Assembly (NCBI GenBank): GCA_019744975.1
Contig: JAIETP010000009.1
Location: 20,325 to 84,324 of the forward strand
Origin: Burkholderiales bacterium
GTDB taxonomy: Bacteria; Pseudomonadota; Gammaproteobacteria; Burkholderiales; SG8-41
Length of the DNA stretch: 64,000 nt
Direction: 5' to 3'
Positions 35,185 to 44,666 of the stretch are shown piece by piece (within the stretch, counting starts at the first letter, position 1; each line of letters begins with the position of its first letter). A program made the translations under genes and the position numbers. The notes under the pieces were generated by a model. It was not told the origin of the DNA. It searched no databases and saw nothing but the letters and a program-made list of their open reading frames with translations.

Positions 35185-36083
35185 CAAGCGGCCTGCGGCG
35201 CACGGCGCTGCCACGACACCAGAGCCACGCCGAGGCAGGTGATGACGATACCGGCCAGCGAAATGGCGGTTGGCACCACACCAAACAGCAACAGCTCCAG
35301 TGCCACTGCAAAAATCGGGGTCAGGTAAATCAGGCTGGTGACCCGCGTCGCCTGACCGCGCCGCATCAGCGTATGCAGCGCATTGACGGCGAGTATCGAG
35401 GCGCCGATCACCAGGAAAACGATGGTGCCGGCGAGTGTCCATGACCAACGCACGGCGGCGCCCTCGACCAGCCACGCCAGGGGGGCCAGCACGACGATGT
35501 TGCCGGCGAACTGGATCAATGCCGCCGCACGAAGGTCGACCGCCGGGCAGTACACGCGCTGGTACAAGGTGCCGGCGGTCACGCCGATCAACGACACCGT
35601 CACCGCCAGCAGCGCCCCCAGCGTGGCTTCACGGATGTCAATCTTGTGCCAGACGATCAGTGTCACGCCGGCCAGCCCGATGGCGATGCCCAGCCATTGC
35701 CGCAGACCCAGGCGTTCGCCCATCCAGCGCCCGGCAATCACCGCGGTCAGCAGCGGCTGGATCGACAGCAACACGGCAGTGATGCCTGCCGACATGCCGA
35801 GGTACTGGGTGTAATGGCTGCCGCCGAGGTGTACGGTGTGCATCAGCAGTCCGGCGACGATGATGTGGCCATACTCGCCACGATGTTCCGGCCAGCGTGG
35901 TTTGGAAATCAGGACGATCGGAATCAGGCACAGGATACCGAAGGCAAAACGCAGCGCGAGGAAAGTGAAGGGCGCCGCATGCTGCAGGCCGATTTTGGTG
36001 GCGAGGAAGCCTGAGCCCCAAACCGAGACGAAATACCACGCCAGCAGGGTTTCGTAATGACGGGCGGAAAGCGGGGAAGCCAA
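35184..36083 (-). CDS. EamA/DMT-family transporter
   Basis: About 300 residues with ten predicted membrane segments in two EamA repeats (YFVSVWGSGFLATKIGLQHA at the start; ALHTLMRRGQATRVTSLIYLTPIFAV in the second repeat, a typical EamA signature). Exports metabolites or amino acids in characterised relatives. TTG 36083 is chosen because the longer open frame upstream is antisense to the YHS lipoprotein gene; the true start is uncertain. Coupled to the MFS gene. Confidence 0.82.
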   Translation of the reverse strand: MASPLSARHYETLLAWYFVSVWGSGFLATKIGLQHAAPFTFLALRFAFGILCLIPIVLISKPRWPEHRGEYGHIIVAGLLMHTVHLGGSHYTQYLGMSAGITAVLLSIQPLLTAVIAGRWMGERLGLRQWLGIAIGLAGVTLIVWHKIDIREATLGALLAVTVSLIGVTAGTLYQRVYCPAVDLRAAALIQFAGNIVVLAPLAWLVEGAAVRWSWTLAGTIVFLVIGASILAVNALHTLMRRGQATRVTSLIYLTPIFAVALELLLFGVVPTAISLAGIVITCLGVALVSWQRRAPQAA

Positions 36084-36189
36084 GATGGCGGGGCGGCAAA
36101 GCCGTAAAGGCGTTGAGTATAACGCGGCACGCGGTTGAAAGCCGCTGCGGACAGGAACGTCGTAAGATGTACTGAAGGAGGGACATGTC

Positions 36190-36789
36190 ATGACCCGGAA
36201 AAGCACATTCATTGCATCACGCCTGTTGTTTCTGCTGGTGCTGCTGGCACTGTTGCCCGGTTGCGCGACGATGAACGTGGTATCCGACGGCGCCGATTCG
36301 CAACTGATGCTGCGCGGCAATGATCCGGTGGCGTATCACACGCAGGGCAAGGCGGTGCCCGGAGATCCGCAGATCAAAGTGCAGCATGACGGCCTGACCT
36401 ATCGTTTTGCCAGCGAGGAGCACCGCAGGATGTTTGCCGCCGCCCCGCAGCGCTATGTGCCGGCGTATGGCGGTTTTTGCGCCAGCGGCGCGCCCTATGC
36501 CTTGAAGTCCAATATCGGCGCCAATACCTTCAAAATCGTCGACGGCCGGCTCTATTTGTTCGGCGGCCCGCGCTCACGCCGGCATTGGGAAATGGATCAG
36601 CAGCAGAATATTGCGCTGGGCGACCGCTATTGGGAGCAGGAGACCAGGGACCGCCCGTTCCGCCCGCAGAACTGGTATCGCTATACCTTTCGCGTGCCGC
36701 ACTATAAAACGGATGCCGAACTCGAGGCCGAGTGGCAGCGGCGTTACGGCAAGCCGGGTGCCGAACCGATCAAGGCGCCAGCCGGCTGA
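36190..36789 (+). CDS. YHS-domain lipoprotein
   Basis: 199 residues. A lipoprotein signal ends in LLPGC (Cys about 25). The YHS domain covers about 40-100 ([20 protein letters not shown], then [20 protein letters not shown], then PAYGGFCA). The C-terminal half ([20 protein letters not shown] and onward) is as in other YHS lipoproteins of proteobacteria. YHS domains are thought to bind metals. AGGAGGG lies upstream of the ATG. Its last 20 bp overlap pdxH on the other strand. Confidence 0.85.
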   Translation: MTRKSTFIASRLLFLLVLLALLPGCATMNVVSDGADSQLMLRGNDPVAYHTQGKAVPGDPQIKVQHDGLTYRFASEEHRRMFAAAPQRYVPAYGGFCASGAPYALKSNIGANTFKIVDGRLYLFGGPRSRRHWEMDQQQNIALGDRYWEQETRDRPFRPQNWYRYTFRVPHYKTDAELEAEWQRRYGKPGAEPIKAPAG

Positions 36790-37429
36790 TGCTCCAGCGA
36801 GCGCCGTCGCGCGAGTACAGCAAGCGGTCGTGCAGTCGGTTGCGCCGGCCCTGCCAGAATTCCACCGCTATTGGTTTTAACCTGTAGCCGCCCCAGTGTG
36901 CTGGGCGGGCGGGTGCTTCGCCCTGATTTTTGGCGACTTCAGCAAAGCGGGTTTCGAGCGCGCTGCGACTGGCGACTACCGTGCTTTGCGGCGATGCGAT
37001 GGCGGCATGACGGCTGCCCAGCGGCCGGCTGGAAAAATAGTCGTCGGATTCTGCGGCGCTGGTTTTTTCAACCGCGCCTTCGATACGCACTTCGCGCTCA
37101 AGCTCAACCCAGTGAAATACCATCACGGCGCGCGGATTGGCCGCCAGTTCGCGGCCCTTGCGGCTCTGGTAGTTGGTGTAAAACACGAAGCCTTGTTGAT
37201 CCGCGCCCTTCAGCAGCACGATGCGTGCACCCGGCGTGCCGTCAGCGGCCACTGTGGCCAGAGTCATCGCATTCGGCGTCGGCAGTTCGGCACGGACGGC
37301 TTCATCAAACCAGTGCTGGAATTGCGTCAGCGGATCAGCGGCGGCATCAGCCTCATCAAGGCTGGCACGCCGGTATTCGTTGCGCATCGCGGCCAAATTC
37401 AAGGACACTCCCGGACTGGTTGGTGGCAA
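36770..37429 (-). CDS. pdxH: Pyridoxine/pyridoxamine 5'-phosphate oxidase
   Basis: 219 residues; FMN enzyme making pyridoxal 5'-phosphate. Signatures are [23 protein letters not shown] (about 53-75), [31 protein letters not shown] and the C-terminal [22 protein letters not shown]. Last gene of a minus-strand row uvrA - META - pirin - pdxH. Confidence 0.96.
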   Translation of the reverse strand: MPPTSPGVSLNLAAMRNEYRRASLDEADAAADPLTQFQHWFDEAVRAELPTPNAMTLATVAADGTPGARIVLLKGADQQGFVFYTNYQSRKGRELAANPRAVMVFHWVELEREVRIEGAVEKTSAAESDDYFSSRPLGSRHAAIASPQSTVVASRSALETRFAEVAKNQGEAPARPAHWGGYRLKPIAVEFWQGRRNRLHDRLLYSRDGARWSISRLAP

Positions 37430-37471
37430 TGCATTTTATCGCTCAGTTTATCGTTCAGTTTAGCGCGCACT

Positions 37472-38338
37472 TTACCGCTCAGGCAGGGGAATGAATTCCG
37501 TTTCGCCGGGCACGCCGGGGAAACGCTGTTCGCGCCAGCGGCTGCGCGCGTCTTCGATCAGTTCCTTGCTGCTGGCGACAAAATTCCAGGAAATAAAACG
37601 GTCGCCGTCCATCGCCGCACCGCCAAACGCCATGATGCGCGCAGCGGAACTGGTGTTCACGGTCACTGGTACGCCAGGTTCGAACACGGCGACCGTATGC
37701 GGTGCGGTGACGGTGCCGCAGACGCTGACATCACCGTCAACGACATAAATCGCGCGCTCGGCATGTTCCGGCGGCAGCTCGAACTGCGCCGCACCACTGG
37801 TGGTGATGGCGCCATAAAACATCGGCGAAAAAGTTTTCACCGGTGCCTGCAGTCCCCAGCCCGATCCTGCGATCAGGCGCAGCTCCGCATTCGGCCAATG
37901 TTTGACCGGCAGCGTGGCTGCCGGATGGTGGGCAAACGCCGGATCGGTGCGCTCGTCGGCGACCGGCAGCGCAATCCAGGTCTGGATGCCATGCAGCCCG
38001 CGAGCTTTCCCGCGCTCGTCCTCGGGGCTGCGCTCGGAATGCACGATGCCGTGGCCGGCGGTCATCCAGTTGACGTCGCCGGGAGTGATGCGTTGTTCAT
38101 AACCCAGACTGTCGCGATGCATGATCGCGCCCTCGAACAGATAGGTCACGGTCGCCAGCCCGATGTGCGGATGCGGCCGCACGTCGATGGCGCGGCCGGG
38201 CGCGAAGTTGACCGGGCCCATGTGGTCGAAAAAAATGAAAGGGCCGACCATCTTGCGCGTCGCCGCCGGCAGCAGGCGCCGCACTGTAAAGCCGTCGCCC
38301 AAGTCCTTGGTGTGGGCCTTCAGGGTCTGAGAAATCAT
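37472..38338 (-). CDS. Pirin family protein
   Basis: 288-residue bicupin. Metal-binding His residues are in VRPHPHIGLATVTYLFEGAIMH and TAGHGIVHSE, the pirin signatures. Some bacterial pirins act as quercetin dioxygenases or regulate pyruvate dehydrogenase; this one's role is unknown. Starts 18 bp after the META lipoprotein gene. Confidence 0.92.
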   Translation of the reverse strand: MISQTLKAHTKDLGDGFTVRRLLPAATRKMVGPFIFFDHMGPVNFAPGRAIDVRPHPHIGLATVTYLFEGAIMHRDSLGYEQRITPGDVNWMTAGHGIVHSERSPEDERGKARGLHGIQTWIALPVADERTDPAFAHHPAATLPVKHWPNAELRLIAGSGWGLQAPVKTFSPMFYGAITTSGAAQFELPPEHAERAIYVVDGDVSVCGTVTAPHTVAVFEPGVPVTVNTSSAARIMAFGGAAMDGDRFISWNFVASSKELIEDARSRWREQRFPGVPGETEFIPLPER

Positions 38339-38356
38339 AACGGAGTCATAACTGCG

Positions 38357-38815
38357 TCATGGCTGCAGTTTTGCAGCGGGTTTTTCCGCCGGTTTTTCAA
38401 CACTGCGGCGGAAACGCGCGCTGTCGTCGCCGGCGGAGAGGATCAGCGCATCGCCTTCAGTACGGAAATAGGGTTTGCCCTGCAGCAGCTTGAAATAACG
38501 GCCTTCAAAACTGCCGACCGGTTCGATGCAGGCACGGCGGGTGACGGCCAGCGGGGTCGCGACCATTCTGCCGTCGACCGAACTTACTGCGCCGGTGCCG
38601 GTGTTGCAGCCGCTGAAAGCCGAAATGCGCCCGTCGCGGAGCAGCAGGGTCGCGCGCGCCAGGCCGGGCATGCGGCCGATGTCGACAAAGCTCGACGTAG
38701 TCATTTCCCACCGGCCTTCCGGCAGCGGGATGGGTTTGTCGACAACGGCGCAGGACGCGCTGAAGATGGCGACCGCGGCGCACAGCAGTTTCAGGCGGAA
38801 GAAGCTTGATGACAT
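38357..38815 (-). CDS. META-domain (HslJ-like) lipoprotein
   Basis: 152 residues with lipobox FSASC (Cys about 22). The META-type domain is recognised from GRWEMTTSSFVDIG, RDGRISAFSGCNTGTGAVSS and ATPLAVTRRACIEP. HslJ-like proteins are linked to heat shock and novobiocin resistance in E. coli, mechanism unknown. ATG 38815 is chosen for the signal peptide; the open frame extends upstream toward uvrA without a plausible start signal. Confidence 0.8.
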   Translation of the reverse strand: MSSSFFRLKLLCAAVAIFSASCAVVDKPIPLPEGRWEMTTSSFVDIGRMPGLARATLLLRDGRISAFSGCNTGTGAVSSVDGRMVATPLAVTRRACIEPVGSFEGRYFKLLQGKPYFRTEGDALILSAGDDSARFRRSVEKPAEKPAAKLQP

Positions 38816-38894
38816 GGGGTCGTGAGAGCGTAATGGGGACGTTGATACAGGGGAGACGTGATTATAAACCGCGTTGTTGTTGCGGGATTCCCAA

Positions 38895-41800
38895 TCAGAT
38901 GCCGCGTTCGCGCAGGAATTCGCCGAGTATGCGCGCGGTATGCGAGCGCCTGGGGTTTTTGACCACCTGCGCCGGCGGCCCTTCGGCGACAATGCGTCCG
39001 CCGCCGTCGCCGCCCTCGGGTCCCAGATCGATGATCCAGTCGGCTTCGGCCATCACGTCAAGATTGTGTTCGATCACCACCACCGAATTGCCGGCATCGA
39101 CCAGCCGGTGCAGCACATGGATCAGCTTCTCGACATCCGCCATGTGCAGTCCGACGGTCGGCTCGTCGAGCACATACAGTGTACGTTTCTGCGCGCCTGA
39201 ACGACCCGGCCGCCCGCCCGCGTCATCACCGTTGACGCGGACCTTGGCCAGTTCGGTGACCAGCTTGATGCGCTGGGCTTCACCTCCCGACAACGTCGGA
39301 CTTTGCTGGCCCAGTGTCAGGTAACCGAGGCCGACATCCTGCAGCAGCCGCAGCGTGTGGTGAATCATCGGGTGCGCCGCGAAAAAATCCACCGCGTCAT
39401 CCACACTCATTGCCAGCACATCACCGATGGATTTTTCCTTAAACCGTACCGCCAGCGTTTCCGTATCAAACCGCGCGCCATTGCAGACATCGCAGGGCAC
39501 TTTCACATCGGGTAGAAAACTCATTTCGATTTTCTGCACGCCTTGTCCTTCGCAGGCCTCGCAACGGCCGCCCTTGGTGTTGAAGGAGAAACGGCTCGCC
39601 GTGTAACCGCGCATGCGCGCTTCCGGCGCTTCGGTGTAGAGGCGGCGGATGGTGTCCCAGAATCCGACATAGGTCGCGGGACAGGAGCGTGGTGTTTTGC
39701 CGATGGGGGTCTGATCGACTTCCAATACCCGGCCTACTGCGTCCCAGCCCGTGATTGTTTTGCAACTATTTGTTTTTATTGATAATTTTGATTTGTTGTT
39801 GACCAGGCGCACGAGGTTGGCATGCAACACATCGCGTGCCAGTGTTGATTTGCCCGAGCCTGATACGCCCGTGATCACCGTCAGACGTCCCAGCGGCACA
39901 CCTGCGGTCACGCGTTGCAGGTTGTGCAAAGCGGCTTCGCGAATGATCAGCAACGATGTGTGTTTGTCGACTCGCCGCGGCGGATGTAATGGATGCTGCA
40001 GCGGTTTGGCCAGCAGACGGCCGGTGACCGACTGCGGATTGGACTGCAGTTCGGCCGCAGTGCCGGCCGCAACGACATGGCCGCCGCGACGTCCGGCACC
40101 GGGGCCGAGGTCGATCACATGGTCGGCGCGGCGGATGGTGTCTTCATCGTGTTCGACCACGATCAGGGTGTTCCCCTTGGTCTGCAGTTTGGCCAGCGTG
40201 TCGAGCAGGATGCGGTTGTCGCGCGGATGCAGGCCGATGGTCGGTTCATCGAGAATGTAGGCGACGCCGCGCAGGTTCGATCCCAATTGCGCCGCGAGGC
40301 GGATACGCTGTGCTTCGCCACCCGACAGCGTGGGCGCGGCGCGGTCCAGCGCCAAATAACCCAGACCGACTTCATCGAGAAAACTCAGCCGGCTGCGGAT
40401 TTCACTGACAATGTCGCGCGCAATCGCCGCTTCGCGACCACTGAATGACACATCAGTGAATTCGCGCGCAAGTTTGGCCACCGGCAAAGCAGCGAGCGCT
40501 GCAATCGAACGTTTGCGGTAACGCACCGCCAGTGCCGTCGGATTCAGGCGTTGGCCGTCACAGCTCGGGCAGGGTTCATCGACCTCCAGCCAGTTCAGCC
40601 AGGAATCCAGCACATGTTCCTCGGTGCCGGTTTTTTCACGCTCTTCGTCCCAGTCGATTTTTTCCAGGGTCAGTCCGGTGCCGAAGCACGACGGGCACCA
40701 GCCGTGTTTGGAGTTGTACGAAAACAATCGCGGATCGAGTTCGGGAAAACTCTTGTTGCAGGACGGACAGGCGCGTTTGATCGAATACACAACCTCGGTC
40801 AGTTTGATCCGGCGCGCATCCTTTTTCGCCATCGCCTCGGCCAGCGTATCGATGCCGCCCAGCACCTGCACGATGCCCTTGCCGTGCTCCAATGCCGTCG
40901 CCAGTCCGGCGCGCAGGGCGGCTTCGTTTTCCGGCGTGACGCGAATGTCGGCGACCGGCAGTTCAATGCTGTGTTCCTTGAAGCGCGCCAGCCGCGGCCA
41001 GGGCGAGGTCGGGATGAATTCACCATCGACCCGGAGATGGGTGTAACCCCTGCCCGCGGCCCATTTCGCGAGGTCGGTGTAATAACCCTTGCGGTTGACC
41101 ACCAGGGGGGCCAGCAGGCCGACGCGATCATTGCGGTACTGCTTCATGATGCGCGCGGTGATCTGGTCGATGCTCTGCGGTTCGATCGCGACATCGCAGT
41201 CCGGGCAGTACTGGGTGCCGAGTTTGACGTAGAGCAGGCGCAGGAAATGGTAGATCTCGGTCAGTGTGGCCACCGTGCTGCGCCGGCCGCCGCGGCTGGT
41301 GCGCTGCTCGATGGCCACGGTCGGTGGAATGCCGTAAATCGCATCGACGTCGGGACGTGCCGCCGCCTGCACAAACTGGCGGGCGTAGGCATTCAATGAC
41401 TCCAGGTAACGCCGCTGGCCTTCGGCAAACACGATATCGAAAGCCAGTGTCGATTTGCCGCTGCCCGACACCCCCGTGACCACGGTGAATTTGCCGCGCG
41501 GAATGTTGACGCTGATGTTTTGCAGATTGTGTTCGCGGGCGTGGCTGACACTGATGTTGTTGCCGTTGCGCAATGCCGTCATCGGCAGGGGTTGTGGTGC
41601 AACCGGCGCACCTAGCGAAGCGGTGTAGTCGCGCAAGGCTTTGCCGGTATGCGAAACCGGGTGTGCGGCGACAATGTCCGGCGTGCCCGTGCACACCACT
41701 TCGCCGCCGGCGTCTCCACCCTCGGGGCCGAGGTCGATGATCCAGTCGGCGGCGCGGATCACGTCGAGATTGTGTTCGATGACCATCAGCGAATGACCGG

Positions 41801-44552
41801 CGGCAATCAGCTTGCGGAACGCACCCAGCAGTTTGCGTACATCATCGAAATGCAGCCCCGTGGTCGGTTCATCGAACAGGAACAATATGTTTTTGCGTCC
41901 GGCCGCATTACGTCCAACATTGGCGGCTTCAGCGAGGAAGCCCGCGAGTTTCAGCCGCTGCGCTTCGCCGCCCGACAGCGTCGGCACCGGCTGGCCCAGT
42001 TTCAGGTAATCAAGGCCGACATCGGTCAGTGGTTGCAGGACGCGCGCAATGTCCGGCGCGTGGTTGAAAAACGCCAGCGCATCGGCGACGGTCAGTTCGA
42101 GCACGTCGGCGATCGATTTGCCGTCGACGGTGATTTCCAGCACCTCGGCGCGATAACGCCGGCCGTCGCAGTCCGGGCAGCGCAGATAGACGTCGGACAG
42201 GAACTGCATCTCCACGTGTTCGAAACCATTGCCGCTGCAGGTCGGGCAGCGCCCGGTACCCGAATTGAAGCTGAAGGTGCCGGCGGTGTAACCGCGTGAC
42301 TGGGCCAGCGGCGCTGATGAAAAGCGGCTGCGGATGGCGTCGAAGGCGCCGACATAACTCGCCGGGTTCGAGCGCGTGGTGCGGCCGATGGAAGATTGAT
42401 CAACCATCACCACGTCGCTGATGTGGTCCGCGCCGTAGAGTCCGTCGTGTTTGCCCGGCGCTTCCGTCGGTTTGCCCAGTGCCTTGCGCAGCGCGGCGTA
42501 CAACACATCCTGCACCAGCGTCGACTTGCCCGAACCCGATACGCCGGTGATGCAGGTCAGCCGCCCCAGCGGGAAATCGACGTCGATGTTTTTCAGATTG
42601 TGTTCGGTGACGCCGCGCAGCCGCAGTTGCGCTGTGTTCTTGGTCGGCACACGCGGCGCGTCATGACCGGCCGCACGCAACTCTCCCGACAGATAACGCC
42701 CAGTGATCGAATCCCTGGCGCCCATGATCCGTGCCGGCGTGTCGAAGCCGACAATTTCGCCGCCGCGTGAGCCGGGGCCCGGGCCGATGTCGAGGATGCG
42801 GTCGGCAGCGAGCATCACCTGCGGATCGTGCTCCACCACCACCAGCGAATTGCCGGCGTTGCGCAGCTTGTGCATGACGCCGATGACACGGCCCATGTCG
42901 CGCGGATGCAGACCGATCGACGGCTCATCCAGTACAAACAGTGTGTTGACCAGCGATGTGCCGAGCGCCGTGGTCAGGTTGATGCGTTGTACTTCGCCGC
43001 CGGACAAGGTGCGCGACTGGCGGTCCAGTGTCAGGTAACCGAGGCCGACCTGGTTCAGATAATCGAGCCGGGTGCGGATTTCGCCGACCAGCATGTCGGT
43101 CGCTTCATCCAGCGGCGCCGGCAGTTCCAGCGCAGCAAAAAACAGTTTCGTGCGTTCCAGCGGCAGCAGCACCACGTCATGCAGCGTCAGTCCGGGCAGT
43201 GCGGCGAGCTGCTCATCGCTGTAATTCACGCCCAGCGGTTTGTAGCGGCCGCGCTTGTTTCCCCCTTCTCCTAATGCCGTGTTGGCGTTTGCCAGCGTGC
43301 CGACACGCCACAGCAGCGCATCGGTTTTTAATCGCGCGCCGCCGCAGGCCGTGCATTCGGTGTAGGCGCGGTACTTGGACAGCAGCACACGCACATGCAT
43401 TTTGTACGACTTGGTTTCCAGCCATTTGAAAAACCGGCCGACGCCGTACCACACGCCCGGCCAGGATTTGCGCCAGCTCACCCATTCCGGTTCGCCGTCG
43501 AGCACCCAGCGTTTTTCCCTGGCTGACAGCTCGCGCCAGGGTTTGTCCAGCGGAATGTTACGTTTGCGGGCGTAGTTGAGTAAATCGTCCTGGCATTCCT
43601 TGTTCGACGGCGTCTGCCAGGGTTTGACCGCGCCGTCGCGCAGTGATTTGGATTCATCCGGAATTACCAGCCCGTAATCGAGACCGATCACCCGGCCGAA
43701 GCCGCGGCAGGTGTCGCAGGCGCCCAGCGGCGAGTTGAAAGAAAACAGGCTCGGATTCGGTTCGCTGTAAGCAATGTCGCATTCAGCGCAGTGCAGGTTC
43801 GATGAGTAGCGCCATACGGTGCCGCTGCTGGCGTTGGCATCCTCTGCATTCAGCACATGAACGTTGACCCGGCCCTGGCCGACTTTCAGTGAGGCTTCCA
43901 GTGCCTCGATGACGCGCCCGCGTTCCGCGCTGCCGGCGCGCAGCCGATCCTGTACGACCTCGAAATGGTCTTTGCTTTCATTCAAAAAACGCGTGTAACC
44001 CTGCGCCGTGAGCAGCGCCTTGACTTCATCGGCCTTGAAATTCGCCGGTACCGGCACCGGAAAGGTAATCGCCAGCCGCGGATCGCCGGCGGTTTTGGCG
44101 CGCGCGGTCATGGCATCAAAAATGGTTTGGGGCGTATCGCGCACCACCCGCGCGCCGCAATTGCGGCAATGCAGATGCGCGGCACGGGCAAACAGCAGCT
44201 TCAGGTGATCGTTGAGCTCTGTCATCGTGCCCACGGTCGAGCGCGAGGTGCGCACCGGATTGACCTGGTCGATGGCGATGGCCGGCGGAATGCCGTCGAT
44301 GCTGTCGACCTGCGGCCGATCCTGGCGATCAAGGAACTGGCGCGCGTACGGCGAAAAGGTTTCGACATAACGCCGCTGGCCTTCGGCATACAAGGTATCG
44401 AACACTAGCGAAGACTTGCCGCTGCCGGAGACGCCGGTGACGACAATCATCTCGTTCAGCGGCAAATCGAGTGACAGATTCTTCAGATTGTTCTGGCGCG
44501 CACCGCGAATCAGGATGGCGTCGCGGGACGGACGGACGGGCGTATCAGGCAT
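38895..44552 (-). CDS. Double-length UvrA-type excinuclease ATPase
   Basis: 1885 residues, twice a normal UvrA. Two complete UvrA units can be read: about 1-960 (GVSGSGKSSLVFDTLYAEGQ, CRNCGARV zinc region, ABC signature LSGGEVQRINL) and about 990-1885 (GVSGSGKSTLAFDIVFAEGQ, CPDCDVAI, LSGGEAQRIRL, LEVDQTPIGKTPRSCPATY). Each has two ABC modules, so four ATPase sites. Such fused UvrA proteins occur in several beta- and gammaproteobacteria and are thought to act in DNA damage recognition or tolerance beside the standard UvrA. At about residues 1585-1600 a low-complexity stretch NNKSKLSIKTNSCK replaces the usual linker and is encoded by a copy of the AT-rich dispersed motif. Confidence 0.93.
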   Translation of the reverse strand: MPDTPVRPSRDAILIRGARQNNLKNLSLDLPLNEMIVVTGVSGSGKSSLVFDTLYAEGQRRYVETFSPYARQFLDRQDRPQVDSIDGIPPAIAIDQVNPVRTSRSTVGTMTELNDHLKLLFARAAHLHCRNCGARVVRDTPQTIFDAMTARAKTAGDPRLAITFPVPVPANFKADEVKALLTAQGYTRFLNESKDHFEVVQDRLRAGSAERGRVIEALEASLKVGQGRVNVHVLNAEDANASSGTVWRYSSNLHCAECDIAYSEPNPSLFSFNSPLGACDTCRGFGRVIGLDYGLVIPDESKSLRDGAVKPWQTPSNKECQDDLLNYARKRNIPLDKPWRELSAREKRWVLDGEPEWVSWRKSWPGVWYGVGRFFKWLETKSYKMHVRVLLSKYRAYTECTACGGARLKTDALLWRVGTLANANTALGEGGNKRGRYKPLGVNYSDEQLAALPGLTLHDVVLLPLERTKLFFAALELPAPLDEATDMLVGEIRTRLDYLNQVGLGYLTLDRQSRTLSGGEVQRINLTTALGTSLVNTLFVLDEPSIGLHPRDMGRVIGVMHKLRNAGNSLVVVEHDPQVMLAADRILDIGPGPGSRGGEIVGFDTPARIMGARDSITGRYLSGELRAAGHDAPRVPTKNTAQLRLRGVTEHNLKNIDVDFPLGRLTCITGVSGSGKSTLVQDVLYAALRKALGKPTEAPGKHDGLYGADHISDVVMVDQSSIGRTTRSNPASYVGAFDAIRSRFSSAPLAQSRGYTAGTFSFNSGTGRCPTCSGNGFEHVEMQFLSDVYLRCPDCDGRRYRAEVLEITVDGKSIADVLELTVADALAFFNHAPDIARVLQPLTDVGLDYLKLGQPVPTLSGGEAQRLKLAGFLAEAANVGRNAAGRKNILFLFDEPTTGLHFDDVRKLLGAFRKLIAAGHSLMVIEHNLDVIRAADWIIDLGPEGGDAGGEVVCTGTPDIVAAHPVSHTGKALRDYTASLGAPVAPQPLPMTALRNGNNISVSHAREHNLQNISVNIPRGKFTVVTGVSGSGKSTLAFDIVFAEGQRRYLESLNAYARQFVQAAARPDVDAIYGIPPTVAIEQRTSRGGRRSTVATLTEIYHFLRLLYVKLGTQYCPDCDVAIEPQSIDQITARIMKQYRNDRVGLLAPLVVNRKGYYTDLAKWAAGRGYTHLRVDGEFIPTSPWPRLARFKEHSIELPVADIRVTPENEAALRAGLATALEHGKGIVQVLGGIDTLAEAMAKKDARRIKLTEVVYSIKRACPSCNKSFPELDPRLFSYNSKHGWCPSCFGTGLTLEKIDWDEEREKTGTEEHVLDSWLNWLEVDEPCPSCDGQRLNPTALAVRYRKRSIAALAALPVAKLAREFTDVSFSGREAAIARDIVSEIRSRLSFLDEVGLGYLALDRAAPTLSGGEAQRIRLAAQLGSNLRGVAYILDEPTIGLHPRDNRILLDTLAKLQTKGNTLIVVEHDEDTIRRADHVIDLGPGAGRRGGHVVAAGTAAELQSNPQSVTGRLLAKPLQHPLHPPRRVDKHTSLLIIREAALHNLQRVTAGVPLGRLTVITGVSGSGKSTLARDVLHANLVRLVNNKSKLSIKTNSCKTITGWDAVGRVLEVDQTPIGKTPRSCPATYVGFWDTIRRLYTEAPEARMRGYTASRFSFNTKGGRCEACEGQGVQKIEMSFLPDVKVPCDVCNGARFDTETLAVRFKEKSIGDVLAMSVDDAVDFFAAHPMIHHTLRLLQDVGLGYLTLGQQSPTLSGGEAQRIKLVTELAKVRVNGDDAGGRPGRSGAQKRTLYVLDEPTVGLHMADVEKLIHVLHRLVDAGNSVVVIEHNLDVMAEADWIIDLGPEGGDGGGRIVAEGPPAQVVKNPRRSHTARILGEFLRERGI
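39760..39781 (-). repeat. AT-rich dispersed motif, copy c, inside uvrA
   Basis: Read on the minus strand this is CAATAAAAACAAATAGTTGC, nearly identical to intergenic copies a and f. It lies in the coding frame of the double-length uvrA and encodes SIKTNSCK. Flanking bases to 39800 are also AT-rich. Confidence 0.6.
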
Positions 44553-44666
44553 GGAATTCCGGAAGACTGCGCTGCGGGATCGCTGCGCAAAAACGCAATT
44601 CTACCGGCGCATGCGCCACTGCACATGCATCACCAGTGTAAGATTTGCGGCAAGGGGGGACGGCAA

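Noticed and set aside
36896..38809. 637-residue plus-strand frame over pdxH, pirin and META genes
   Set aside because: All three minus-strand products are recognisable families; the plus frame is a shadow.
39993..43274. Several plus-strand frames within the double-length uvrA
   Set aside because: UvrA motifs occur continuously on the minus strand without interruption.
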